From Wuchereria bancrofti (Eukaryota; Nematoda; Chromadorea; Rhabditida; Onchocercidae): a stretch of 64,000 nt of DNA. The stretch covers positions 7,240,776-7,304,775 of the forward strand of contig SSBO01000003.1 of the NCBI GenBank assembly GCA_005281725.1, in the 5' to 3' direction. The notes under the pieces are model-generated. The model made no database searches and was not told the origin of the DNA. It saw nothing but the letters and a program-made list of their open reading frames with translations. Position 1 is the first letter of the stretch. Each line of letters opens with the position of its first letter. Below are positions 50,236-63,716 of the stretch, one piece after another. Both the position numbers and the translations under genes were made by a program.

Positions 50236-53200
50236 ATGGTCGTCGCTTTATTTGCTGCCAAAGTAAGATCCTATCATCGATTGATAAATTTGCTAAAAAA
50301 GCTTTGAATAATTTTCTCTCAATTAATCTTATCTTCCAATATTTTCCTATAAATTGTAAGAGAATTCGACATTACGCTTCATATTCTAGTCAAAATGAAA
50401 TCCGTAAATAGTATTCATAAAGAAATTTCATCGTTTCATTTTTTGTGATTCAAAATCTTCTGCATAAAATTATAAATGCAAATTTTAATGAAATAAACAT
50501 TGAAATATTTGTTGATAACTATTATTGTGAAGCATTTGTTGATATTTGTCATTATCAGAAGTTTTCAATGTTATGGCACCGATCATTCACCGTTCAATTA
50601 GTTCGCCGTGTAAGCGAAGCATCATTCCAAACACAACCATTTAAATTGCATCGATTAAATTCTGGTCCACCAACAAATGTTACCGTTAGTAAATCAGATG
50701 CTCTCAAAATGTACAAACAAATGCAGGTATCATTTGTTGTCCTTCTAAGGTAATCTTACCTTTCTAAATATTAGTACCATGAGAATTATCAAAGTTAACT
50801 GCAGTTAGCCTTCTATTATCAACTTGTAACTTCATAAATTGTTTGTTAATCGGTAAGAAATTTCTTGATATATTCCTTATTTCTTGAAATTTGTATCATT
50901 TCTTAACGCTATCATATCTTTTGATAAATTACATATGAAGGTAAGGAACATTAATATCTATGTCAGATTATAAATTCATCGTGAAAAATAAAATGTCACT
51001 AAATAAAATATCTTCAACTAGCGTTAACATTGTAGCGTATCTTTTCATTTTTTCCAAAAATTTCCTAAATCAAAGAAAAAAAAATTTAGGTAATTCGTAA
51101 AATGGAGCAAGCATCAGACTTATTATATAAGGATCGAAAAATTCGTGGTTTTTGTCATCTTTATGCTGGACAGGTCACAAATTTGATGCTTTTTCATAAA
51201 CTATTTATTAAATTACACTTCCATATTATCTTTCTAATAAATAATTTCCAACTTATTATCTTCTACCAATTCAATGATTTCAATAAACAAAGATTGTTAA
51301 TACTTTTAAGGAAGCTTGTGCTGTCGGACTTTATGCTGCAAAAGATCCCGATGATTCCATTATAACTTCTTATCGTTGCCACGGATTTACCTATTTAGTG
51401 AGAAATAGCGTAAAAGAAATTCTTTCAGAACTGCTTGGTTAGTTTCACTTAAAAAAAGTTCATAATGAACATTGATAATATATTGATAATTTATCTGTTT
51501 ATCTTTTCAATTTATAACTTTAAAGTAAAACAAAATATTAGAATAACAATTACTTGTGAAAAAATTTGGATAATAGAACATGAAATTATGAGAAATGTCA
51601 ATCATATTTGCTTCACAAAAATAAATTCACTTTCCATTACATTTGAAAGCCAAAAGAGTTATACTGCTAACATCATAGTTTGTACTAAATATTATCCAAG
51701 ATTACATGATAAGCTTAAGCTTTTTTTTTTTCTGGATGATATTTAACATCTAATTTTGAATTAGGCCGTTCGCATGGTAACGTTAACGGAAAAGGTGGTT
51801 CGATGCATATGTACGGCAAAAACTATTATGGCGGTAATGGAATTGTTGGTGCGCAACAACCACTTGGCGCTGGCATAGCTTTTGCAATGAAATATAATCG
51901 CAAGCGAAATGTATCTTTCACCTTATACGGTGATGGTGCTGCAAATCAAGGGCAACTTTTCGAGGGTAAACCTTAATTTATCTAATTAAAAAAATTTGAT
52001 ATATATAAATGATAATTTATGCTTAATCTTTTCATCTTATCTTTCTACTTCATTTTTCGAAATTTCCTAAAACTTTCAGCAAAATTTCTTCAAAAAATTT
52101 TTTGATAATTTTATAAAATGGAACAGGCATTATTAGATTTGTTAGCTAATTTTTATACATTATTATTTGCTGTTAAAATTGTATCGATTAGAGTTGTACA
52201 AATATTTCAACGTCTATAGAAATATTTGTACAGCTTTAATGAAATTTTATTTTGTGTTCGCTACAGAATTCAACAAATATTCTATTATAGTTGACAAAAA
52301 TTATATTATAGCTTTCTTTTAAAATGCGACTTTTCATTGATAAAAAAGGTAACTGTTAAAAAATTCAACAGCAATAGAACGAATAATTTTTTACGTATGT
52401 AAAATAAAATGAATTATAATTGATAGCAATTTCAGCAGCAAACATTTGTGCGTTATGGCATTTACCATGTGTTTTCATTTGTGAAAATAATGGTTATGGC
52501 ATGGGTACACCAACTTCACGCTCTTCCGCCTCAACAAACTATTATACCCGTGGCGATTATGTTCCCGGAATTTGGGTAAAATCTTTTCTCATTTTCAAAG
52601 AAGATAATATAAAAAATTTGTGCTCATCATTAATCAAAATGACAATTTTTTTTTTTTTTTTTTAAAAACCAGGTTGATGCCATGGATGTGCTTGCGGTAC
52701 GAGAGTCGATTAAGTTCGCTAGAAAATATTGCACTGCTGGTGACAATTGTCCATTATTTATCGAATTTGCAACTTATCGATTCTATGGTCATTCTGTTTC
52801 TGATCCAGGAACAAGGTAATTAAATTTATGGAGAATTAAATTTTGTTAGATCATTTAGGGTCAAATCTCGATTTGTTTTTTTTTTTTTTTTTTGCTCATT
52901 TAAAATTACAGCTATCGAACTCGTGAAGAAGTGCAGAATATACGTAAAACATGCGATCCGATTTCGCTATTGAAAAATCGAATCATTGCATCAAATTTGG
53001 CAACAAAAAATGAATTGAAAGCAATCGATAATGATGCAAAAAATGAGGTGATTAAAAAACAAATAGCATTCTCTTTTGAAAAAAAAAGAAACATTATTTG
53101 TAATCTGAAAAAATGCAGATGAATTTATTCTAGTAAATTATTAGCTAAGCATGTTAGCTATTTGACCTCATTAAAATGTTCAATTTTAGGTCGACGAGGC

Positions 53201-53357
53201 AGTTAAGTTTGCGACGGATGATCCAGTAATTTCCACGGATGCACTTGTCACCGATATCTATCACAACACACCACCGATAATTGTCCGCGGTCATACTATG
53301 GATGACATTAAAGTGCAACCACACACTCGAACAAGTGAAATCATTAAGAAATTCTAA
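50236..53357 (+). CDS. Pyruvate dehydrogenase E1 component subunit alpha, copy B (9 exons, 397 aa)
   Basis: Paralogue of copy A with every intron at the same place. Exons: 50236-50262, 50559-50726, 51090-51173, 51311-51437, 51765-51965, 52436-52575, 52673-52815, 52912-53047, 53190-53357. Exons 3-6 and 8 have exactly the lengths of copy A. Presequence from MVVALFAAK on; [39 protein letters not shown]. The phosphorylation loop [18 protein letters not shown] keeps Ser290 and Ser297, and site 3 is Pro. Differences from A include [14 protein letters not shown], where A has HAWTYLTG and other E1-alphas have HGFTFTRG near the active site; one extra residue in AGDNCPLF; and a different C-terminus. 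An AATAAA lies at 53399-53404. Apparently intact and functional. Confidence 0.94.
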
Positions 53358-56265
53358 CAGTGTCACTTGATTAAATTAATTCTAAATGACAAAATATAAA
53401 TAAAGCTTTAATCTCAGATAAACTATCATTCATGATTTCTTATTCATAATTGTTAATTTGTTGTTGTTACTGCAACAAATTAAATAAGATGCAAGAAAAC
53501 AGAACAATTCATTTTTTAGCTTAAATTTGGAAGTATTTATGTGTCATTATCAAAATTTCAATCATCAAAGATTTAATTATCAGTGTTCTAGTAACGTTAT
53601 CAAACACAAATTTTCTTGATTATGATAAAATATAAGCAAGAATTTTTGATAATATAAGTAAAACTGGAAATGGTTTTCTAGAAATTTGATCAGCAAATGT
53701 AACTGACATGCTTATCCATTTCTGCCTTTAAAAATGATTTGTTAATAAATCATTTTTATGCAAACATAATTTAGTAAATTGTATCATCATTAGCTACTTT
53801 TCACCAAAAATAAAAGTATTACTATAAATTTAGAATCAGGTGTTAGGATTTTGCTAGATAATATGTGATGTATGCATTCTCAAAACACTAAAATAAATTT
53901 TGCCAAGGTGCTAAGGTATACAAATGGCAGTTGATCGTTTATCGATTGATACAATCAGTAGTCAACTAGTTTAGAATGAATATAATATCAAAATGAAGTA
54001 TTTATTCAATGTACAGTTATACTATTATTGAATAGAATTTCTTTTTTTATTGCATATAATAGAAAAGTTGTTATAGAAATCAAAATGTATTAACATTTCC
54101 AAACTAAATTTAAAGAAAATTAACCAAAGAAAAAAGCGAATTAGCCTATTTTTAAAATCAAATTTGTGAGCGATCAAAAATTTTCCTCACTCCTTCCCCT
54201 CTCTCATATTTCTCTTGTTGGTACTATTATTTTGAAAATATTCATCGATATTGTGAAACCAATCAGGAATGCTGAAAGAGATTATCCTTTTTGCCTTACT
54301 CTTCCATCATTCAATAAAGATTTAATAAAGAACGAAAGAAAACTTGAAATTTGTATGGTACATTCTAATTAACTTAATTTATATTAGTTGACAAAATAAA
54401 CTTTTTCGTCAGAATAACATTATTTTCAGTTGATTTCCTTTAGCTGTTTTCATAATAAACTTAACAGTTTCTCATTCCCATTTCTGTTTTTCTCAAGTCC
54501 TTTTTTTTCATTGTTATTAATTGTTAATTACATTATCTAATTGTGATTAGCTAATTGCAAGTGTAAAGTCATTTAAAATTTTACTCTCACCATTATTATG
54601 CAAAACTTCTAAAAAATTACTTTTCGCAATTCTATCTTTTCAAAACAAAAAACAAAACGCTCTAATATCGATGAATTATATTTATTAAAATTATTCGAAA
54701 TTAGAATTGCAATTCATTGGATGTATTGAAAACAAAAAGACTTTATTACATAAGTTGCATTTTCCTGTTTATTTAATCGTTCCTCTAAAACTTAATTTTT
54801 CTTTTCTTTAAAATTTCATTTCTTTCTTTTCATAAAATTTAGTGAAAGAGAAAATGATTGTAACGATAGATTCGGAATAATTCAAATTTCCTTTTATTTC
54901 TTCTTCAATGTCAAACTTTCTTGCTATTTCGATACTGTCACACATTAGGCAATTATTCATTTATTCGTGATATATCGGTATTCTTGATTATTTTATTACT
55001 ATTTATAAATATCAGTGAGCATATTACAATCCAACAATAAGCAACAATTTGATCTATAAACTGATTCAAATATGGAAAATTAAATTGATTAAAAGAATTA
55101 TTTCATTATACCAATTTCAATTACTTTATAGCTATAAACTATGCTTAATATTTTGATAATAAAAAACGAAAAAAAAATTTTTTTTCAAAAAAATTAGTTA
55201 TTTGATATATTTACATAACTAAAACATCAAATCATTATTTACTAAATAATGAAGCGTAATCAATTATCATTTCAATAATTCCATTATTGTTAAAAAATAT
55301 TTACTGTAATATTAACAGCAAAAGCAAATCTTTTTGTTAAAATACGTTCATAATGATAACAACTTTTTATTCTTAACAATAAGAAGCGAACAAGCAATTG
55401 TATTTAATTAATTATACAATTTCTATGTATGAATTACAAAGAATCTTGCTTTCGGCAAAATTATTCTTTGTTCAAGAAATAGGTGAAGAGAAAAAAATGT
55501 GAAATGATAATTATAGTATTTATTTTATCAGCAGCAATACGGTTAATGAAAGATTTGCAGCAAAATTTATTTTGACATTGTTGAAGCGTTACAAAGGAAT
55601 GGTTGATGACTAAATTTGGGATTAAATTATTTTAAATCACTTAGATTAATTGAATGATAATTTTTAACAAATTTAAAAATTATGTAGTTTCTAAGTAGTT
55701 AGTAGTGATAAATGTTAATTGGTGTTGATAGAAGAAGAGATGATCTAGTTATAAAAATAATTGTCTTTGTGATTAATAACTTTTGCTAATTAAAATGACA
55801 GCAGTGAATTATTTAAATTAATTTGTATGAAGGTAATATCAGAAAAATTATTATCATTATCAGTGATAGTAACAAACACAGCTGTTAGCAATTGTACACT
55901 TATGTTTCTTTTCAAAATGAAATATTTACAATTAAATTGTTAGTATATGCAAGTTATTCACAAAATTAATCAGAAATTTAAAGAAATTTACACAGTGTGC
56001 GGTAATGTTTCCGTTGATGAAAATAATTTTCAAATTTGGTTAATTAATTAATTAGAATTCACTTTTTGCTTCGTTTCGAATCATTCTCATAAAACGTGTA
56101 ATATAATGACCAACGCATGTAAACAAATAAATGATAAATTTTTTTTTTAAAAAAGTACCACGAAGAATAGCTTTTTAGCATTTTACCACGCCCCAAACTA
56201 AATCTTTTCACTTTATTTGTAATATATAAAGCAGATGGATTGATAATTTTTCATTGGCAAATGTT

Positions 56266-56393
56266 AGGGATGAACTGATAAAGGATGAAGTGATAGGGTA
56301 GAAAATGATAGGAAATGAGATGATAAGGGATGAAATTACAGAAGATGAAGTGATAGGAAATGAACAGATAAGGAATAAACTGATAGAAGTGAT
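56266..56393. repeat. Degenerate GATGA/GATAA minisatellite
   Basis: Irregular units of 12-20 bp built on (G)GATGAA(C/G)TGATA(A/G)G recur about eight times, diverged from each other. Confidence 0.75.
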
Positions 56394-56680
56394 TTGGTCA
56401 AAATGCTAAGTAATGAATTGATGGTGGAATATGAAATAGTAATTGTATCATTGTAAATTTACAAATTGATGTGTCACTTCTTCACATTTACTTCTTTTTC
56501 TTATCATTTATATTTTATTGACTTCTTATAACTTCGTCATTTTTTTAAATCAGTAGCTAAGCTAAGACAATTCTTAGCAGAACTGATTTAAAGAAATGAA
56601 GAAGTTAAATTTCTGTGTAATCATTTTTATCATTTTTTCTTTGTATTGTATTTCTTTTTTTTCGTACTAATTATTCGTAT

Positions 56681-56850
56681 TAAATATATAAAATTATTTT
56701 CAGGATTTTTTTTAAACTATAAATTGCATAAATAATGGTAAGAATATATGTAAGTTGTATTTTTCGGTAAATATATAAAATTATTTTCAGGATTTTTTTA
56801 AATTATAAATATTGGTAAGAGATGTGTAAATTGTACTTTTCGATAGATTT
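56681..56850. repeat. 87-bp tandem duplication
   Basis: TAAATATATAAAATTATTTT begins both copies (56681 and 56768). Similarity continues through CAGGATTTTTTT, TGGTAAGA and GTGTAA-type segments with small gaps. Confidence 0.75.
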
Positions 56851-59211
56851 GAATAACAAATCCAAATTTACACTTTGCTAGTCCAAACTTATATAACACA
56901 TTTTTTTAAGTTGAAAAAAAAGTATGAATATTTCAGCGATCAAAAATTGATTGCGAAACTATGAATTATACATTATCAAAGAACAAACATTAAACTATTC
57001 AGATTATTGTCATGCTAAACAATTAATAGTCCTAAACCTTTGAAGCAAGAATTTAAATTCAGTGATAGCTTTTAGTTATACTACAATATTGGTGAATATA
57101 ACTTCTGTTAAAAATCTTGCAAATTTCTTTTCTAAATGATCAAAAATTTTAAACATATACTTTTTATAATTGATGATTCTTTTTTCTTCTCTATTTGATT
57201 TATAATTGTTAATCTATTTTTGGTTTCTTATTGAATTACAAAAAAAAAATAATTCTTGCATACTTTTCATAAAATGTAAAAATTTATTATGCGTATATAA
57301 TCTAACCATCAGATGAAATGGAAATAATACCCGGAGTCTTTTACTTTATTTGCCTTTCGTGATATTTTGAATGGTGGTTAAGTGAGTGATGGAAAGAAAA
57401 TTTATAATTTACATTTAATTTTAAGGGAAAGGAAAAGGCTCAATAATAAATTGTTTGTTATTTTAAATCTAATTGAATTTTTTGGTAAATTTGTTGAGAA
57501 ATAGTTCCAGAGTGGTTCAATTGATCGATCGATCGATTGAATCAGATTAATATTTGCATTTGAATCATTTAGCAATATGAATTAATTTTATCAGTGTACC
57601 TAAATGATCGAGCAGATTTACATGATATGGAATAAATTTATTTAACTAACAGTCAAACTTCTCTAATGTTTATCATTTTCACTTATCATTGAATATTTGC
57701 ATTACTAATTAATTATCAAATCAATTTTCGACTTTTGCTTTTGCAATTTATAAGTTTTAGAAATTAAAAATTTTTAAAAATTTTCTAAAGTTTCTGATTT
57801 CTAGATTTATTGATAAAAGAGAAACAGCAACAATCGGAATTATTCTCTTAAAATTATAAACATAAAAACTTTCGACAAAATTGTTACATGATTGAAAACT
57901 TATTCATGTTATCGATATTGATAACTCTCGCTTTTTCCTTTTATTGTTGTCAAGGAGGTTATCGTCGAAAAGCATGACGGAATTTTTGCATTTAAATATT
58001 CGCCAATTGAAATGACAAACAATATTTGTGAGGTGATATTTCACAATTTTTCAATTATAAAATAATCACTCCAATAATAATTTTTTTAATTCCGGAATTG
58101 AATAATAAAATTGGCTGCTAAATGGTTAACAATTTAATTTTATTTTTGTTTCAGAATTGGTGAATTAATAATATATAATCTATTCTACTATTATTACAAT
58201 TATATACATATAGCAATAATAAACGTTATCATTTATCATAAATTTAAAATTTAAATTATAAAAATCTAAAAATCAAATCAAATTTTTGTCTAAAATAAGG
58301 CTTTCAATTGTTTTAGTGTAAAAATTATAAAGCGTTCTTTATTTTATTTTACAATTTTTTCATGCAATATTTTCTTGTTTAATTTATTTTTCTTTCACAA
58401 TTTTATGCTTATTTCGTTTGTATCCCTAATGATGAATCTACTGATAAATTTATTATAAATTTAAAAAATTCAATATTTTATTAATTGTTGCAATCAATTT
58501 CATTCTTCTTTTGCGATTGTCAGCAACAGAATTAACATAAAATAAATTTTATGAGTGAGATAACTATGAAATATTTTTAGCGAAAACATCTAAAGTGAAT
58601 ACAATAGCATTTTTCAATATAGAAAAAATTATTATGTGATGATATGTAAATTATTAAGCTTATTTGTTAAGCAATACAATAAAGTTAACAAATCTTTTGA
58701 ACAATGAGAAATGATAAAAAAGTAAATTGTGATGAATTATTTGCAACAAATTCAATTGGAACAATTATTTATTTGTGTCATTTTAAGAGAAATTAATTAA
58801 TAATACTTCCTTCTTCATATATCATTTTTTTTTTTTATTTTCCAACAAATATTTTGTCAATATTTTCAACTCTTTTATTTTATCAAATAAAAGAAACTTT
58901 CGTTCAGTAATTTTTTTATTACAAATGAAGAAAGAGAGAGGGAGCAAGTGAGAGAGAAAGAGAAAGGATAAGAAAAAAGGGAGAAAGGTATTTTTTTGCA
59001 ATTTTTTTTACGGAAAAAATTTGTCTTTTTTTAAATAGAATTTGAAAAATAAATTTAAATGTAATTGTGTATGAACGAAAAATCCAGAAGTTCAAATAGA
59101 GAATTTTTGAATTGTAAAAGAATGCAATGAAGCCAATTGAAAAGGTCGTGGAAAGGATTATCTTTTTTTCTTTACATCTCTTTTTTACAGGTCATCTAAG
59201 GGAATAGGAAT

Positions 59212-59292
59212 TATTGCTCTTATTGTTATTGCTGTTATTATTGTTGTTGTTGGTACTGTTATTGTTGTTTTCATTATTATTATTGTTGCCAT
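59212..59292. repeat. (TTA/TTG)n trinucleotide tract
   Basis: Interrupted ATT/GTT trinucleotides, giving a meaningless Leu/Val-rich frame. Confidence 0.85.
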
Positions 59293-62200
59293 CCATTTTT
59301 TTTAGTCAACAAATAAATACAGTTAAAAAGAGAAGATTACCTCATTTTAATTTATTTGATATTAAATTTGTAAATTCACAGATATTTAAATATCAATCCT
59401 AATTATATTTAAGTAAAGAAACGAATTATTTCATTTCTCACGATTTTACAAATTTACATTTTTAGGTATATTGAAGAGAAAATGATCATCATTAACATTT
59501 AATGTTGAACTTATCGTTACTAAAACATTCATTTTCATTTTTTCTTTTAATTCATATTTCAGAGTAAAAATGACTCATTAATGAGCTTAAATTTGAATCA
59601 TATATCCTAAATTTAAAAAAGAAAAAATTAGAAAACAAAATAGAGAAACTAATTATTAAATGATTTTTTTTCTGATCCACAATTAATCTTTTAGCAAATG
59701 GTTTTTGTTCGCTCTTAATTAAAAAAAAACTTTTATTTTTGAGTTATAGTAAGGGAAAAGGCAAATTTCAAGCATACTCTAATCATATTTGCAGATATCA
59801 TTGATATCAGATATCAATTTCCTCCTTGGTATGTCAGAAATAATCAAAAAAGTTAAGATACCTGTTCTGGTTTGAAACTATGTGTAAAAAGGCACTGTTG
59901 CTGCTACGGTATTATAAATTGAAGAAAGTTTGCTTTTTCATTGAATCATTATTTATTTGTTAGTGAAATTTTATGCGATTTTAGAAAATAAGTCTGAACG
60001 GTATATAAATATGAAATTATTTTATTATCGCAAAATTTCTTTTTTATTATTTCATTTCAATTCTAAAATGTTCATTTAATTTCATCTACTTCATCTTTTT
60101 TAGTAGATATTTTTGCTATTTAATTATGAAATGAATTCATTATAGAGTAAATTTGAATATTTAAAAAATAGTTTACTGGATGTAATAATGATGAATGCAA
60201 CAAAGAATTATCTATGTTTTTGCCATTGTTCCTTTTCTTGATTTATTTAAAATTTATTTACAGTTTTATGTAAAATAATATTTTCACTATATATTAACAT
60301 TTTTCTAGAAGTGAAAAATTGTAAAAAAAAGAAAGATTGATAATAAAATTAGAATAACTTAATAGGTTTTCTGCATTATGTTTTTTTTTAAACCATCTAA
60401 GCAAGTAATGCATTCACTTGCCAATTTGATTAAAGATAGTTAAAGATGATAGAATGGTTCATTAGAAGTGATCAGTTATTGGTCAGTTGGAAATTTTTGT
60501 CAACAAGAATTATCAGAATTAGAATTATTAAGATTAGCATAATTATAATATATTAAAAAACAAAAGGAATACCATAGTTCTATGCAAAATATTATTTTGC
60601 AATAATATACATATATATTAAAATTTCTGTAAAAGTGATAAAATGTAGGAAGAGAAAAAGAGAAATTGATAATAAAATTAGAATGACTTAATAGATCTTC
60701 CGTGTAACTATTAAAATTAAATTTGACAAATTTTAGAAATAGAAAAGAGAAGATAAGAAGGGAAGACGAAATAAAAAAGTGACATAGTTAGTGCGCTACG
60801 CAACAACATTCTCTATGCTACTGTATTCTCTATGCATTAGTGTGAAATATCTTATCTTTCTAATCAGCGGTTAGATCAAACAGGTTAATTTGAAGGTTAA
60901 CTCTTCATGAAAATAATTCATAGTTGAATTTAGTAATAGAGCTGAGAGTGTTACACAAAAGATGATGTTTGTGTAAAATCATAGATTACTGCATTTATTT
61001 AGTTGCAATATCATTAAGAATTTTCAGGCATCTTTTTAAAACATTTTTTTTTTCTGAAAATGAGGGATTAGGTTATTAGTTTTGATATCATCTAGAATTC
61101 TTAGATATCTTGATAAAACATATTTTTGCTTTTTGACAGATTCTATAAATTTATTAATTTTAGGTTTATTTTAAAGCTCTTTGATTATTTTGATATTATC
61201 ATGAGAAGAGTAATATTGGTTTATTATAATTGAATAAAATAATAGTAAACTATATCATTTTTGGTTTGATTATATTTTCTATAAAACTAATTAATAACAA
61301 GATATGGAAAAAGACATTTCTTAAGTCACCGAAATATTCCACCAATTTTCAATTTCGGTTTTACAGTTTTTAACAATATTAAATTAAATCACGTTTTATT
61401 CTAACTTCGGTGAAGTATAATGAGTAATAAAGTAATCAGAATATAATCATTTAACAAAAATTATTTGTTATCATGAAAAATTACTTCGCTTTAACCTAGA
61501 CATTTTTATTGACTGCTGATCACAAAAAAAAAATCGTAAGTTATTGGTGAGCTAAAAAATTTTTAGTAATTAATGGGAAGAAATACTTTGTATCTCAACG
61601 GAAAAATATTTCGTTTATCTTTCCAAAGAAGAAAAAAAGAGTTATCATCTCATTTCAAATATCAAATTGTAAAATAACTTTAATCATCTTAATTACTTCA
61701 TTTTCAGATTTCTAAATGGATAGCATCATTCATAAAGAGTTATCAACAAAAAAAAAGAACTTTTTTTTTGATAAACCAATATGCTTTGATAGAATTTTAT
61801 AATTTTTAACAATTTTAAGATTTTAACTCTTGTTACTATTACTTCACTTACATTTTTAAAATATTAAAAAAAGTTGCTATTATTTTTTGATATATTCAGT
61901 AAAGTAGAATTGTAATTAGTAATTAATAATTAATAGTAATAGTAATAGTATCTGTTAGATATTTCTCATATCAAAAAAATCAATTTATTATTATATCATA
62001 TAGTAATATTGTAGGTATGGAAATTTTAATAGTCAAAAAAAGTCTGTTTACTTACACGTACGTCAAAAATGAATTGTTATTTTGATATATATTATGGTGG
62101 GATAGATGTTTTCCCGTTCCATTCTTCTATTTGTTCGGGGATAACCTGTTCTTTTTTTCGTTTTCTCTTGATAGATTGTTGTGCACATACTATAACACAT

Positions 62201-62524
62201 ATATACAAATTGACAAAATATTCAATAATACTTAAAACTTATATATTTCTTCCTTATCTATTTTTTCTTACTTTGGATTAAGTTATTATGTTTATTTGAA
62301 CTATATAAAATAACTTTTTTTAGAAAAATCAAAAGTACAAAGGCTAACTTTTTTTTAAATTGATGTAATTAATGTAATTTAAATTAATGAAATTTGTTCA
62401 AAGAGTTATATTTAGTGAAATTGATAGCTGAATTTTCTTTTTTTTTATTTATTTGCATTTTTCTTATCAATAACTGAATTCCGTCATCAGTTTGGTTCTG
62501 ATCATATCAGCTGGACCAAGCAGA

Positions 62525-62593
62525 ATGACAGCAACAAATTCGCCATCTAGCAGATTTGTCATACGAAAAGCGAATTCATTTTTAATTGTGTAA
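62525..62593 (+). CDS. Candidate trans-spliced first exon near the right edge
   Basis: ATCATATCAG ends at 62510, 14 nt before an ATG. The frame MTATNSPSSRFVIRKANSFL continues to a stop at 62591-62593, or leaves at donor-like ATT|gtgtaaag. The minus strand of the same segment is also open (MTNLLDGEFVAVILLGPADM), so the coding strand is not certain. The phase does not fit the next candidate exon at 63620 directly. Confidence 0.3.
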   Translation: MTATNSPSSRFVIRKANSFLIV

Positions 62594-63619
62594 AGTTATC
62601 GCTTTTATCAATTGCAAATTTGAAGCTATGTTAGCTATTATAATGGAAATTAACGAAATTTCCTACAAAATTTTCCCTCTCTCTTTTTAAAATAACCTTT
62701 GTAAATGCTCTTTTTTTTTTCGAAAACATGGAAAGATGGAACAAAAGCTGAGAAAGGTTATTTGTCAAAGTACTAATCAATCATTCCTTACTATTTTTAA
62801 AGAATTCTAACTTTATCTAACAAACATTTAAGTCTATGTAGCAAAGCAGATTAAGTAAATTATTTGAAGAAAATTATCTGAAGTAAATTATTTGTTATTC
62901 TAAAAATAATCGACAAGATTTTATTTTTTTTTATTTTCTTGTATTCAAAAATAGTACAAAGATAAGAAATCATTATAATGAAAATTTTTTCACACTAATT
63001 TATTCATAGGAATTCTAAATGTAAAAGTGAATAACATAAAATAGTTATTCTAATAGCCATTTTTTACAATTATATTTACAAAGTCATTAAAATTATGCAT
63101 TTTTAAACTAACGTAAAAGACCGTTTTGATGATGTCCTAAATTTCTCATAAATTCTTGTTGATATTATTACTGTTAAAAGAAAAAAAACAATTAGTAATT
63201 ATAATTATAATCTAATATATAAAATAAAAAAGAATTAGTGATCAAATTATGACAAAATTATGAAATTTAACATTTCTGCTATATAATTATGATTGAAAAA
63301 TTTAATAATGTTAAGAATCATTAGTTTTTACCGTGATTTTCTTCTGAGCAATCAGTTTTCTTATCATTATCAACAGTTTTTTATCACTTAATCTATCAAT
63401 TTTTGGCAACTAATCTTTCCTTATTTAAATAATCTAATAAGATGAGAAAAAAAAATCCCGAATTTATAGAATGGAATACGGATATGATCCGATCAAGATT
63501 TCACTATTTGCCTTCATTTATTTTTTTCTTAAAAAAAAAAGAAAAAACGAAGTCATGTGAAAATAAACGATTTCAAAAGCTAATAGATTCCTCTAATTGA
63601 TCTTTCTTAATGTTCTCAG

Positions 63620-63716
63620 AAAAACCGGAATTGAGAAATTTCTCACCTGATATCGTCCACACTCTTTCATCGCATTTGTGCTATTTATTCGAATTTCTAT
63701 GTTTGGCTATTCAAAG
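63620..63716 (+). CDS. Candidate internal exon at the right edge, product unknown
   Basis: Flanked by a good acceptor (AATGTTCTCAG) and donor (CAAAG|gtaagaat). It is open in one frame (KPELRNFSPDIVHTLSSHLC, then a hydrophobic stretch). The reverse strand has a competing interpretation: an ATG reading MKECGRYQ and then a donor, CAG|gtgagaaa, at about 63647. One of the two is probably the beginning of the next gene. Confidence 0.35.

Larger units (their letters stand above)
53358..62500. other. About 9 kb of AT-rich DNA without a supported gene
   Basis: I found no chain of exons on either strand and no recognisable peptide. The stretch has small tandem duplications and minisatellite-like tracts, listed separately. 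It could be intergenic or a large intron or promoter of a gene beginning near the right edge. Confidence 0.55.

Noticed and set aside
51465..51746. 93-codon plus frame inside the PDHA copy B gene
   Set aside because: It lies wholly in intron 4 and has the composition of random AT-rich sequence.
46334..53357. The two PDHA genes as an SL2-type operon
   Set aside because: The ~1.05-kb spacer is much longer than usual operon gaps, and copy A has its own poly(A)-length flank. Tandem duplication explains the arrangement.
54166..54372. 68-codon frame after the PDHA pair
   Set aside because: No splice acceptor or leader site upstream, no recognisable sequence, and length expected by chance.
59214..59402. 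Leucine-rich frame resembling a signal or membrane peptide
   Set aside because: Produced by the TTA/TTG trinucleotide tract.
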